Source: Amycolatopsis rubida (GTDB taxonomy: Bacteria > Actinomycetota > Actinomycetes > Mycobacteriales > Pseudonocardiaceae). Taken from it: a stretch of 64,000 nt of DNA. The notes under the pieces were generated by a model. The model was not told the DNA's origin, searched no databases, and saw nothing but the letters and a program-made list of their open reading frames with translations. The translations under genes and the position numbers were made by a program. The stretch covers positions 51,663 through 115,662 of the forward strand of contig NZ_FOWC01000022.1 in the NCBI RefSeq assembly GCF_900115345.1, written 5' to 3'. Below are positions 45,425 to 53,094 of this stretch, one piece after another (the stretch's first letter is position 1; each line of letters starts with the position of its first letter).

Positions 45425-46262
45425 GCAACCGGCGGACCTCGTCGGCCACCACCTCGGGTTCGGTGACCGGCACCAGATGCCCGGACTTCTCCGCGATCCG
45501 GTGCCGTCCTCCGGAGGAAACTCGTTGCGCGTGCGCGGCATTCGCCTCCGCGCGCAGGGCGGCGTTCATCCCGTCCCCGGCCCGGCCGCCGGACACGACC
45601 GTCACCGGGCAGTCGCCCGGTGCGGGCGGATCCGCCCGCCAGGTCTCCAGTTCGTCGAGGAAGGTCCGCGCCTGCTCGGTCTGGGTGCGCAACACCTGCG
45701 GTGTAAAGCCTTCTCGCACCAGGTCGCGCCGGACGTCTTCGGGAACCGCCCGCACCATGGGCCGGTACAAGAACTTCAGCAAACCGGTCGCCGCGAGGAT
45801 CCGGCCGGTGCGCAGCAGCTTCCGTTCGAGGCCGCGGAATCGAGGCGAGAACACCACTTCCGCCGCCTCGTCGGTCGGGTCGACCAGGACCAGTCCCGCG
45901 ATTTTCGCCGAGGTCCGCGACGCGGCGAGCCGCACGATCGGCCCCCCGGCGCTGTGCCCGGCGAGCACGTACGGCCCCGGCCCGAAGTGGCGCAGCACGT
46001 CGACGAGATCGTCGGCCATCCGGTCCAGCGTGCGCCCGGACGGATCCGGCGCGCTGCGGCCGAGCCCGGACCGGTCGTACACCACCGCCCGCGCGAACTC
46101 GCCGACCAGCGGCTGCACGAGCCCCCACGACGATCGGCTCGCCGCCGCACCCGCCTCGAACACGACCGTCGGCCCGGAGCCGGGACCGGGCAGCACCATC
46201 GCGTACAGCCGCCGTCCGTCCCTTGTGAACACCCACTCCGGCTCGCCCTGCACGTGTGACAC
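45417..46262 (-). CDS. alpha/beta hydrolase
   Basis: A 281-residue soluble alpha/beta-hydrolase-fold protein. The nucleophile elbow is GHSAGG at about 101-106, the oxyanion-hole region is FEAGAAASRSSW, VLVDPTDE follows strand 6, and the catalytic His lies in EKSGHLVPVTEPE near the end. There is a lid insertion at about 140-190. Substrate is unknown (ester, lactone or haloalkane). The GTG start at 46262 has GGAGGGG about ten bases upstream; another GTG lies three codons later. It appears to be a single-gene unit convergent with aroA. Confidence 0.85.
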   Translation of the reverse strand: MSHVQGEPEWVFTRDGRRLYAMVLPGPGSGPTVVFEAGAAASRSSWGLVQPLVGEFARAVVYDRSGLGRSAPDPSGRTLDRMADDLVDVLRHFGPGPYVLAGHSAGGPIVRLAASRTSAKIAGLVLVDPTDEAAEVVFSPRFRGLERKLLRTGRILAATGLLKFLYRPMVRAVPEDVRRDLVREGFTPQVLRTQTEQARTFLDELETWRADPPAPGDCPVTVVSGGRAGDGMNAALRAEANAAHAQRVSSGGRHRIAEKSGHLVPVTEPEVVADEVRRLLS

Positions 46263-46303
46263 CGGCGACCCCCTCCGCTCGAAGTTAGGGTCACCTTACC
46301 CGC

Positions 46304-46344
46304 GGGATGTCGTGCGTGCTGGCACCGGTTAGAACCGGCATCCC
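46304..46344 (-). repeat. intergenic hairpin, third member of the CGGT-xAGA-ACCG family
   Basis: GGGATG and CATCCC (46304-46309 and 46339-46344) flank CCGGTT-AG-AACCGG at 46325-46338, with GTCGTGCGTGC between. The GTGCGTGC and GGTTAGAACC portions echo the 13.06-kb hairpin. It lies just beyond the GntR stop and may terminate that gene. Confidence 0.55.
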
Positions 46345-46361
46345 CCCTCACGAGGCCCAGC

Positions 46362-47042
46362 TCAGCCCGCCGGTCGCTCGTCCCGCTCGTCGTCCCCGAA
46401 CAGGTCGCGCAGCGTCACCGCGCGGTTGACCCGGACGTGCTCGGCGGCGTACTCGCGCGCCCGCTCCACGTCGCCGGATCCGATCGCGTCCACCAGGCGG
46501 CGGTGCTCGTCGAGCAATGCGTCCCAATGCTCGTTCTGGCTGGTCAGCCAGCGCAGCTGACCTTCGAGCGGATGCAGCATCGTGGTGAGCAGCCGGTTGC
46601 CCGCGATGGCGATGATCTCGTCGTGCAGCCTGCTGTTGACCTCCGAAATCCGCGCACCGTCGCCACCCTGGGTGACCCGCGCGGACTCGGCGAGCAGCCG
46701 CTCCAGCCGCCGCATCTCCGGCTTCCCGGCCCGTTCCGCGGCACGCGCGGCGGCCAGGCTCTCCAGCGCCTCCCGGACGTCGAACAGCTCCTCGACATCC
46801 GCTCGCGCCAGCTGCCGCACCACCACCCGCCGGGGCGAGGGCACGACCACGAAGCCCTCGGACTCCAGGCTGCGGATCGCCTCGCGCACCGGCACCCGCG
46901 ACACCCCGAGATCCTCGGCCAATTCGCGCTCGACCAGCCGGTCCCCCGGCTTCAGCCGTCCGGTCAGGATCCGTTCCCGCAGCTCGTCGAGCACCCGGGC
47001 GCGCGTCGCCGCGAGCGGCGGCCGGCCCTCCGTGGCGCCCAC
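46362..47042 (-). CDS. GntR family regulator, FadR subfamily
   Basis: A 226-residue regulator. The winged helix-turn-helix at about 10-75 reads RVLDELRERILTGRLKPGDRL then LAEDLGVSRVPVREAI, a clear GntR signature. An all-helical FCD effector domain follows at about 80-215, with the metal-binding pattern of Asp/His residues (VNSRLHDEII, DEHRRLVDAI, AAEHV). The GTG start follows AGGGGGA. It is divergent from the NCS1 permease gene, and two identical palindromes lie between them, so it very probably controls permease and racemase in response to a small acid or hydantoin-like ligand. Confidence 0.92.
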   Translation of the reverse strand: MGATEGRPPLAATRARVLDELRERILTGRLKPGDRLVERELAEDLGVSRVPVREAIRSLESEGFVVVPSPRRVVVRQLARADVEELFDVREALESLAAARAAERAGKPEMRRLERLLAESARVTQGGDGARISEVNSRLHDEIIAIAGNRLLTTMLHPLEGQLRWLTSQNEHWDALLDEHRRLVDAIGSGDVERAREYAAEHVRVNRAVTLRDLFGDDERDERPAG

Positions 47043-47120
47043 CTGTCCCCCTCTCGCCGACCTCGGACATCGCCGAGTTTATCGGGAAGAGGGTTGACGC
47101 AGCAGCCGTCCGGCGCGATA

Positions 47121-47147
47121 TTGGGATCCCAAGTTTGGGATCCCAAA
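47121..47147. promoter_or_regulatory. twin TTGGGATCCCAA operators
   Basis: The 12-bp perfect palindrome TTGGGATCCCAA occurs at 47121-47132 and again at 47135-47146, the second extended to 14 bp. Centres are 14 bp apart, so two dimers could bind side by side. They lie 30 bp before the permease start and 79 bp before the GntR start. The symmetry and place fit the divergent GntR regulator. Confidence 0.7.
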
Positions 47148-47176
47148 GCTGCCGGCACGTCGACCGGAGGTCAGCG

Positions 47177-48604
47177 ATGACGCACGCCCCGTCCACCGAA
47201 ACCAGCGCGGACGTCCAGCCGGAACCCGATCCTCGGCTGTGGAACGAGGACCTCGCGCCCGCCAAGGAACGGCGCTGGAAGGTGTACGACATCTTCGCGC
47301 TCTGGATGTCGGACGTGCACAACCTCGGCAACTACACCTTCGCCGCCGGGCTGTTCGTGCTCGGGCTGTCGGCGTGGCAGGTGTTCACCGCGCTGCTGTT
47401 CGGGTTCGTGGTCATCTTCTTCGGGATGAACCTGATGGGCCGGATCGGCCAGCGCACCGGCGTCCCGTTCCCGGTGGTGGCGCGGATCAGCTTCGGCACG
47501 TTCGGGGCGAATCTTCCCGCGCTGATCCGCGCGGTGATCGCGATCTTCTGGTACGGCATCCAGACCTACCTCGCGAGCGTCGCGATCACCCTGCTCGTGC
47601 TGGCGATCGACCCCGGCCTGAAACCGTTGACCGAGCACGGTTTCCTCGGCCTGCACGCGCTCGGCTGGATGTGCTTCGTGGCGCTGTGGCTGGTGCAGGC
47701 GCTCGTGCTGACCCGCGGCATGGAGGCGGTGCGGAAATTCCAGGACTGGTGCGGCCCGCTGATCTGGATCGTGATGATCGCGCTCGCGGTCTGGATCCTC
47801 GCCGCGAGCCACTGGCACATCTCGTTCACCAGCAGCCCGCGGCACCTCTCCGGCGGCGAGCAGGTGCGGCAGTGGTTCGGCGCGGCCGGGCTGATCCTGT
47901 CCACCTACGGCACGCTGATGCTCAACTTCTGCGACTTCTCCCGCAACGCCCCGGACCAGAAAACAGTGCGGCGCGGCAACTTCTGGGGCCTGCCGGTGAA
48001 CTCGACGGCCTTCGCGCTGCTGTCGGTGATCGTCACCGCGGGCAGTCTGCAAGTGTTCGGCGAGGCGATCACCGACCCGGCCGAACTGCTCGCCCGCGTG
48101 CACAACACCCCGGTGCTGATCATCGGCGCGCTCACCTTCGCCATCGCCACCATGGGCGTCAACATCGTCGCGAACTTCGTCTCCCCCGCCTACGACCTGG
48201 CCAACATCTGGCCCAAGCGGATCTCGTTCACCGTCGGCGGGATGATCAGCGCCGTCGCCGCGCTGTGCGTGCTGCCGTGGAAGCTGTACTCGTCGCCGGT
48301 GGTGGTCAACTACTTCCTCGGCGGGCTCGGCGCGTTCCTCGGGCCGCTGTTCGGGATCATGGTCGTCGACTACTACCTGATCCGCCGCGGCAAGGTCGAG
48401 GTCGCGCAGCTGTTCGTGCGCGACGGCAAGTACCCCAAGGTGAATCCGCGCGCGATGGCGGCCTTCTTCCCGTGCGCCGTGCTGTCCGCGGTGGTCGCGC
48501 TGGTGCCGTTCTTCGCACCGGCCGCACCGTATTCCTGGTTCCTCGGCACCGCTAGCGCCGGATTGCTCTACTACGCCGTTTCACACCGCCAGCGGAGGGC
48601 TTGA
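47177..48604 (+). CDS. NCS1 family nucleobase/hydantoin permease
   Basis: A 475-residue transporter with twelve predicted helices. NCS1 carriers import hydantoins, allantoin, uracil or cytosine with Na+ or H+. LWNEDLAPAKERRW then DIFALWMSDVHNLGNYTFAAG is the typical N-terminus, and GWMCFVALWLVQ and NFCDFSRNAPD are also family features. The ATG follows GGAGG by six bases; the frame opens earlier but inside the operator region. The stop overlaps the racemase ATG by one base, so the two are co-translated. Hydantoin or allantoin is the likely cargo, inferred from the partner. Confidence 0.9.
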   Translation: MTHAPSTETSADVQPEPDPRLWNEDLAPAKERRWKVYDIFALWMSDVHNLGNYTFAAGLFVLGLSAWQVFTALLFGFVVIFFGMNLMGRIGQRTGVPFPVVARISFGTFGANLPALIRAVIAIFWYGIQTYLASVAITLLVLAIDPGLKPLTEHGFLGLHALGWMCFVALWLVQALVLTRGMEAVRKFQDWCGPLIWIVMIALAVWILAASHWHISFTSSPRHLSGGEQVRQWFGAAGLILSTYGTLMLNFCDFSRNAPDQKTVRRGNFWGLPVNSTAFALLSVIVTAGSLQVFGEAITDPAELLARVHNTPVLIIGALTFAIATMGVNIVANFVSPAYDLANIWPKRISFTVGGMISAVAALCVLPWKLYSSPVVVNYFLGGLGAFLGPLFGIMVVDYYLIRRGKVEVAQLFVRDGKYPKVNPRAMAAFFPCAVLSAVVALVPFFAPAAPYSWFLGTASAGLLYYAVSHRQRRA

Positions 48605-49314
48605 TGCGGATCCTCGTCACCAACTGCAACACCACCGAGGCCATGACGAAGGAGATCGAGGCCGGGGCGCGGGCGGCGGCCAGCCCCGGCACCGAGATCG
48701 TCGCCTTGACGCCGAAGTGGGGCCCGGAATCGGCGGAGGGCTGGCTCGACAGCTTCCTGTCCGCGGCGGCGGTGCTGGACCTGTTGCGCACCACCGGGGA
48801 AACGTTCGACGCGGTCGTCCTCGCCGGTTTCGGCGAGCACGGCCGCGAGGGCGCGCGCGAACTGCTGGACGTGCCGGTGGTCGACATCACCGAGGCCGCG
48901 GCACATCTCGCCGGGCTGCTCGGCCGCCGGTACGGCGTGGTGACGACCTTGGACCGCGCCTGCGGGCTGATCGAGGACAGCCTGCACTCGGCCGGAGTGG
49001 ACCGGAACTGCGTCGCGGTCGTCGGCACCGGGCTCAGCGTGCTGGAGCTGCGCGACGCGGAACGCGCGGAATCAGCCCTGCTCACCGCCGGATTGCGGGC
49101 TCGCGACGCCGGCGCCGAGGTGCTCGTGCTCGGCTGCGCCGGGATGACCGGGCTGGACCGCACGATGTCGGCGATGCTCGACGTCCCGGTGGTCGACGGG
49201 GTCGCCGCCGCGGTCCGGCTCGCGGAATCCCTGGTGGCGCTGGGATTGCGCACCAGCCGGGCCGGGTCCTACGCCCGCCCCCTGGACAAACACCGCACCT
49301 GGCCCGGTGCCTGA
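48604..49314 (+). CDS. aspartate/glutamate/hydantoin racemase family protein
   Basis: A 236-residue protein of the Asp/Glu/hydantoin racemase superfamily. The N-terminal strand with NCNTT at 7-11 and the second active-site loop VLGCAGMTG (C178) are present. The first active-site loop reads LAGFGEHG, with glycine at 75 where hydantoin and allantoin racemases have cysteine (CFGDP-type). This loss of one of the two catalytic cysteines makes a two-base racemase mechanism doubtful; a decarboxylase- or isomerase-like role is possible. It is coupled to the permease and so is likely cytosolic and in the same catabolic route. Confidence 0.82.
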   Translation: MRILVTNCNTTEAMTKEIEAGARAAASPGTEIVALTPKWGPESAEGWLDSFLSAAAVLDLLRTTGETFDAVVLAGFGEHGREGARELLDVPVVDITEAAAHLAGLLGRRYGVVTTLDRACGLIEDSLHSAGVDRNCVAVVGTGLSVLELRDAERAESALLTAGLRARDAGAEVLVLGCAGMTGLDRTMSAMLDVPVVDGVAAAVRLAESLVALGLRTSRAGSYARPLDKHRTWPGA

Positions 49315-49328
49315 AGCAGCTCCGCGGT

Positions 49329-49367
49329 CCGTGAAGGGAACCCTCATTGACTCTGATTCCCTCACGG
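49329..49367. repeat. imperfect GATTCCCTCA palindrome
   Basis: CCGTGAAGGGAA (49329-49340) and TTCCCTCACGG (49357-49367) pair with one bulge. Sequence and placement between convergent genes match the 34.57-kb palindrome, so this is a decayed member of the same family. It may serve as a terminator for both flanking genes. Confidence 0.65.
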
Positions 49368-49394
49368 CTCTCGCTGCGAAGTCGCGGTGGCACC

Positions 49395-50537
49395 TCAGGC
49401 CGAGGCGCGCACCGGCACCCGGGCGCGCCCGGTCAGCGCCTTGCTCCACGGCAGCCGCCGCAGCACCTCGACGATCGCGAAGGTCAGCGCCACCGTCGCC
49501 GGGTACGCCACCAGCGTCGTCCACGGCGCGCCGTAGCGGTCGCCGACGAAGACGAACAGCGGGTCCAGCAGCGCGATCGCGATCGGGTGGGTCAGGAACA
49601 CCGCGAACGACCGGTTCACCGCCCAGGACACGAACCGCCCGCCGCGCTGGCTGCTCTCCGCCCAGCGCGCGCCCGCCAGGTAGATGCCGGCGATCACCGC
49701 GACGAACCACGGGATCAGGTACGGGCGGAAGGCGTCCGACGCCATCTCCGGCCACTCGCCGAAGCGGACACTCACGAAGTAGCCGGCCTCCGCGAGCGCG
49801 AGCCCGCCCGCCATCGCCAGCAGGACCCAGCGCGCATGCGTGCGCAGCCAGGCGTGCACCGCCTCGAAGTGCAGCGCCGCCGCGGCCCCGAGCAGCATGT
49901 AGAACTGGTACACGAGGAAAGTCGCGAAGAAGTTGCTGACAAAGCCGTAGCCCAGCGCCGCGGGCGGGTAGCTCATGAAGATCGCGACCGCCACCTGGAC
50001 CGCGCCGGACACCGCCAGCACGGTCCACGGACGGCGGCGGATCAGGTCGAACATCGTGGCCAGCAGCGGGAACAGCAGGTACACCTGCAGCGTCACCAGC
50101 ATGAAATACATGTGGTACCAGGCGTTCCCGGTGAGCAGGTCCAGCCCGAGCGTGCGCAGCTGCGCGCCGGCGGACCCGAACGGCTGCTCCGAGGTGATCA
50201 GCGAGTAGACCCGGTAGATGACCGTCCAGGTCACATACGGCACCGCGACCAGAGGGAACCGCCTGCGCCAGAACTTCCCGGTCCGCACCGGCCGGTCCCG
50301 GTAGCCGAACACGAGCACGAACGCGGTCAGCGCGAAGAACGCCTCGCGGGTCAGGTGCAGCGGCGTCTGGATCGCGTCGGCGACGATGTCCTGCTGATAG
50401 GTCGTGGAGCCGATCACGTGGATGAGGATGACCAGGGCGAACGTGACGACCCGGTACGCATCGAGCTGACGCAGGTGCGGCGATCGGGCGGGCGCCGGCT
50501 CGCCGGAACGGACGAGCGGGATCTCGGTAGTGGTCAT
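49395..50537 (-). CDS. membrane acyltransferase, acyltransferase-3 family
   Basis: A 380-residue integral membrane protein with about ten helices. The family transfers acetyl or other acyl groups to sugars, antibiotics or envelope polymers. LDAYRVVTFALVILIHVIG near residue 25 holds the conserved helix-1 His, FFALTAFVLVFGYRDRP is the second conserved block, and RRFPLVAVPYVTW follows. The ATG at 50537 is chosen over a start 24 codons upstream because the upstream residues look untranslated; the ribosome site (GGGAG) is somewhat distant. It is a single gene, head-to-head with the chitinase gene across 391 bp. Acceptor unknown. Confidence 0.85.
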   Translation of the reverse strand: MTTTEIPLVRSGEPAPARSPHLRQLDAYRVVTFALVILIHVIGSTTYQQDIVADAIQTPLHLTREAFFALTAFVLVFGYRDRPVRTGKFWRRRFPLVAVPYVTWTVIYRVYSLITSEQPFGSAGAQLRTLGLDLLTGNAWYHMYFMLVTLQVYLLFPLLATMFDLIRRRPWTVLAVSGAVQVAVAIFMSYPPAALGYGFVSNFFATFLVYQFYMLLGAAAALHFEAVHAWLRTHARWVLLAMAGGLALAEAGYFVSVRFGEWPEMASDAFRPYLIPWFVAVIAGIYLAGARWAESSQRGGRFVSWAVNRSFAVFLTHPIAIALLDPLFVFVGDRYGAPWTTLVAYPATVALTFAIVEVLRRLPWSKALTGRARVPVRASA

Positions 50538-50661
50538 CGTTCGGCCGTGCTCCCGGGGTCGTTGGCGCTCATGGTGCCAGGCTCTCGTGCGCAGCTGTGA
50601 ACCACCCATGATCTTCCTGAGACCCGGCTGATGCCGCGCGGGACGGGTGTCGGATCAGCCA

Positions 50662-50675
50662 CACCCGTACGGGTG
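50662..50675. promoter_or_regulatory. CACCCGTACGGGTG palindrome upstream of the acyltransferase
   Basis: A perfect 14-bp palindrome 125 bp upstream of the acyltransferase start and 267 bp upstream of the chitinase. It could be an operator for either gene. No regulator is encoded nearby. Confidence 0.4.
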
Positions 50676-50689
50676 AACCGGTGCCCCGC

Positions 50690-50705
50690 AGTGGTCCGGA
50701 CCACT
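50690..50705. promoter_or_regulatory. DasR-box-like palindrome 1
   Basis: AGTGGTCCGGACCACT is a perfect 16-bp palindrome matching the DasR responsive element consensus (ACTGGTCTAGACCACT) at all but the two central positions and one alternative allowed base. It lies 224 bp upstream of the chitinase start. Confidence 0.55.
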
Positions 50706-50775
50706 CGCCCCGCTTGGAACAGGCCGTTCGTCGGGCCTTTCCGGACACTTCATCACAAAACACCCAGGCTCGGAA

Positions 50776-50800
50776 ATTGGTCTAGTCCACAGTATTGACT
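50776..50800 (+). promoter_or_regulatory. DasR-box-like site 2 and candidate chitinase promoter
   Basis: ATTGGTCTAGTCCACA (50776-50791) matches the DasR consensus at 13 of 16 positions. TTGACT at 50795-50800 could be the -35 element; no clear -10 follows. Site 2 would block RNA polymerase, the usual arrangement in streptomycete chitinase genes repressed by DasR and released by glucosamine phosphates. The rest of the 391-bp gap (50538-50928) shows no gene. Confidence 0.55.
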
Positions 50801-50928
50801 CCGGCTGTGCCCTGGTTCACATTCGACTACGGGCCGGCCCCCGCTCCTGCAGTGATCACCCGATGTCCGACGCTTGCCGCGCATTCCGGTGCGGCAGGCG
50901 GACTTCGCTTGTGCGAGGGAGAACCCTT

Positions 50929-52794
50929 ATGCCCCACCGGACCTTGAGACCGCTGGCCGTGGCCTGCGCCGCCCTGGCCGCCGTGGTCGTGGCCGGTCTC
51001 ACCATCCTGGCCCGGCCCGCCCCGGCCACCGCGACGCCCGCGCCCTCCTCGGGAGGCCTGCGCATCGCCTACTTCGACCAATGGAGCATCTACCAGAACG
51101 CCTACTACCTCAAGAACGTCGACAAGATCGCCGACAACATCGACTACCTGCTCTACGACTTCGAGAACATCGACCCGAACAACCTCACCTGCTTCGAGAC
51201 GACCAAGGCGACCACTCCCGACCCGGGCGGCGAGGACGACCCGAACGCGGGCGACGGCGCGGGCGACCAGTTCGCCGACTACCAGAAGTCGTTCGGCTCG
51301 GACATCAGCGTCGACGGCTCCGCCGACACCTACAACATGCCGATCGTCGGCAACTTCCACCAGCTGCAGGAGCTCAAGGCCCGGCACCCGAACCTGAAGG
51401 TGCTGCTGTCGCTCGGCGGCTGGACCTACTCGAAGTACTTCTCCGACGCCGCGGCCACGGACGCCTCGCGCAAGAAGTTCGCGAGCTCCTGCATCGACAT
51501 GTTCATCAAGGGCAACATCCCCAACGCGGGCGGCTTCGGCGGCCCCGGCACCGCCGCGAACATCTTCGACGGGTTCGACATCGACTGGGAGTACCCGGCG
51601 CACCCCGGCGGCCACACGGGCAACCACTACAGCCCCAGCGACACCCAGAACTTCACCTCGCTGCTCGCCGAGTTCCGCGGCCAGCTCGACGCGCTGGGCA
51701 AGCACTACGCGCTCTCGGCCGCCCTGCCCGGCGGCCAGGACAAGATCGCGAAGATCCAGACCGACAAGATCCACCAGTACATGGACTTCGCGGACCCGAT
51801 GACCTACGACATGCACGGCGCGTGGGACAAGACCGGTCCGACGAACTTCCAGGACCCGCTCTACCCCTCGCCGAACGACCCGTCCCCGACGATCCCGCCG
51901 GGCACCGAGAAATACACCATCGACCAGGTGATGAAGGCGTACACGCAAGGCGATCCGGCGTATGGCATCCCCGGCGGGTTCCCGGCGGCGAAGCTGACCC
52001 TGGGCATCCCGTTCTACTACCGGGGCTGGACCGGCGTTCCGGCGGGCCCGAACCACGGGCTGTACCAGACCGCCACCGGTCCGTCCGCTCCGCATCCGTT
52101 GAGCGGCAACGTTCCCGGCGTCGCGATGTACAAGGAACTCTCCGGCGTGGTCGACAACCCGGCGGACACGTTCTGGGACCCGGCAACGCAATCGGCGTGG
52201 TTCTACGACGGGACGAGCTTCTACGGCGGTTCGTCGAAACAGTCGATCAAGGCGCGCACCGATTACATCCATTGCAACGGCCTCGGCGGCGCGATGATGT
52301 TCTCGCTCTACGACCTTGATCCGAACTCGACACTGTTCCACGCGGTCGTGGACGGGCTCGCCGCGCCGACGGAGGGCTGCTCCGGCCCGCCGCCGACCAC
52401 CCCGACGACGCCCACCACCCCCACGACCCCGACCACGCCGACGACCCCGACCACGCCCACGACCCCGCCGGGCGGCCAGTGCACGGCAGCGGCTTGGGAC
52501 ACCGGCAAGGTCTACAACGGCGGCGCGGTCGTGTCGTACGACAACCACACCTGGACGGCGAAGTGGTGGACGCAGGGCGAGCAGCCCGGCACCTCGGACG
52601 TCTGGACGGACAACGGAGCCTGCTCCGGCGGCGGCGGTCCCACGACCGCGTGCCCGGCGGCGTGGAACACCTCCCAGTCCTACAACGCCGGCGCGGTGGT
52701 GTCCTACAACGGCCACCGCTGGTCCGCGAAGTGGTGGACGCGGGGCGAAACGCCCGGCAGCGCGTCGGCCTGGGCCGACAACGGCACCTGCTGA
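50929..52794 (+). CDS. secreted GH18 chitinase with two C-terminal chitin-binding domains
   Basis: A 621-residue secreted endochitinase. Residues 1-36 are a Sec signal (RTLRPLAVACAALAAVVVAG core, cleavage near ATA-TPA). The GH18 barrel spans about 40-480 and has the catalytic motif DGFDIDWE at 214-221 with the acid E221, plus SLGGW and MTYDMHG. A Pro/Thr linker of nine-base coding repeats follows at about 488-515. Two CBM5/12 modules end the protein (about 518-562 and 575-621), each with AKWWT and a disulfide pair. The ATG has GGGAG upstream; the frame opens 22 codons earlier without a ribosome site. Two DasR-like boxes precede it. Confidence 0.95.
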   Translation: MPHRTLRPLAVACAALAAVVVAGLTILARPAPATATPAPSSGGLRIAYFDQWSIYQNAYYLKNVDKIADNIDYLLYDFENIDPNNLTCFETTKATTPDPGGEDDPNAGDGAGDQFADYQKSFGSDISVDGSADTYNMPIVGNFHQLQELKARHPNLKVLLSLGGWTYSKYFSDAAATDASRKKFASSCIDMFIKGNIPNAGGFGGPGTAANIFDGFDIDWEYPAHPGGHTGNHYSPSDTQNFTSLLAEFRGQLDALGKHYALSAALPGGQDKIAKIQTDKIHQYMDFADPMTYDMHGAWDKTGPTNFQDPLYPSPNDPSPTIPPGTEKYTIDQVMKAYTQGDPAYGIPGGFPAAKLTLGIPFYYRGWTGVPAGPNHGLYQTATGPSAPHPLSGNVPGVAMYKELSGVVDNPADTFWDPATQSAWFYDGTSFYGGSSKQSIKARTDYIHCNGLGGAMMFSLYDLDPNSTLFHAVVDGLAAPTEGCSGPPPTTPTTPTTPTTPTTPTTPTTPTTPPGGQCTAAAWDTGKVYNGGAVVSYDNHTWTAKWWTQGEQPGTSDVWTDNGACSGGGGPTTACPAAWNTSQSYNAGAVVSYNGHRWSAKWWTRGETPGSASAWADNGTC

Positions 52795-52816
52795 CCTCGC
52801 GGCAGGCGCAGGAATA

Positions 52817-53063
52817 ACGGCGGCGGCACCGGATTCTCCACCCCCAGGGGAACCCGGTGCCGCCGCATTGCCTGCGACGAATCAGCGGCGGCAATGGATT
52901 CCCCACCCCCGAAGGGAACCAGCCGCCGCGGCGCCCGCGAACAAGTCAGCGGCGGTACCCGGATTCCCCCACCCCAAAGAGAACCAGCCGCCGCGATGCC
53001 CGCGGACAAGTCGGCGGCGGTACCGGGTTTCCTCACCCACGAAGGGAATCCGGTACCGCCGCC
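52817..53063. repeat. tandem array of four 64-67-bp hairpin units
   Basis: Four units start at 52817, 52884, 52948 and 53013. Each begins GCGGCGG, runs through a GGATTCCCC-type and an AAGGGAACC-type segment, and closes with CCGCCGC. The outer units form the best stems: 13 bp (52820-52832 with 52854-52866) and 14 bp (53013-53026 with 53050-53063); the inner two keep only 7 bp. The array fills the 300-bp gap between the convergent chitinase and SteB genes, where it may also stop transcription. Low-complexity frames run through it but none looks coding. Confidence 0.85.
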
Positions 53064-53094
53064 GGCTGTTGTGCGGGAGGCGAAAGTCTCTCGT

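Noticed and set aside
46285..46300. IdeR/DtxR-type iron box (TTAGGGTCACCTTACC)
   Set aside because: Only one half resembles the TTAGG consensus and the symmetry is poor. No iron gene follows.
52817..53063. CRISPR array
   Set aside because: Only four units, with internal palindromes and no constant-repeat/unique-spacer pattern, and no cas genes nearby.
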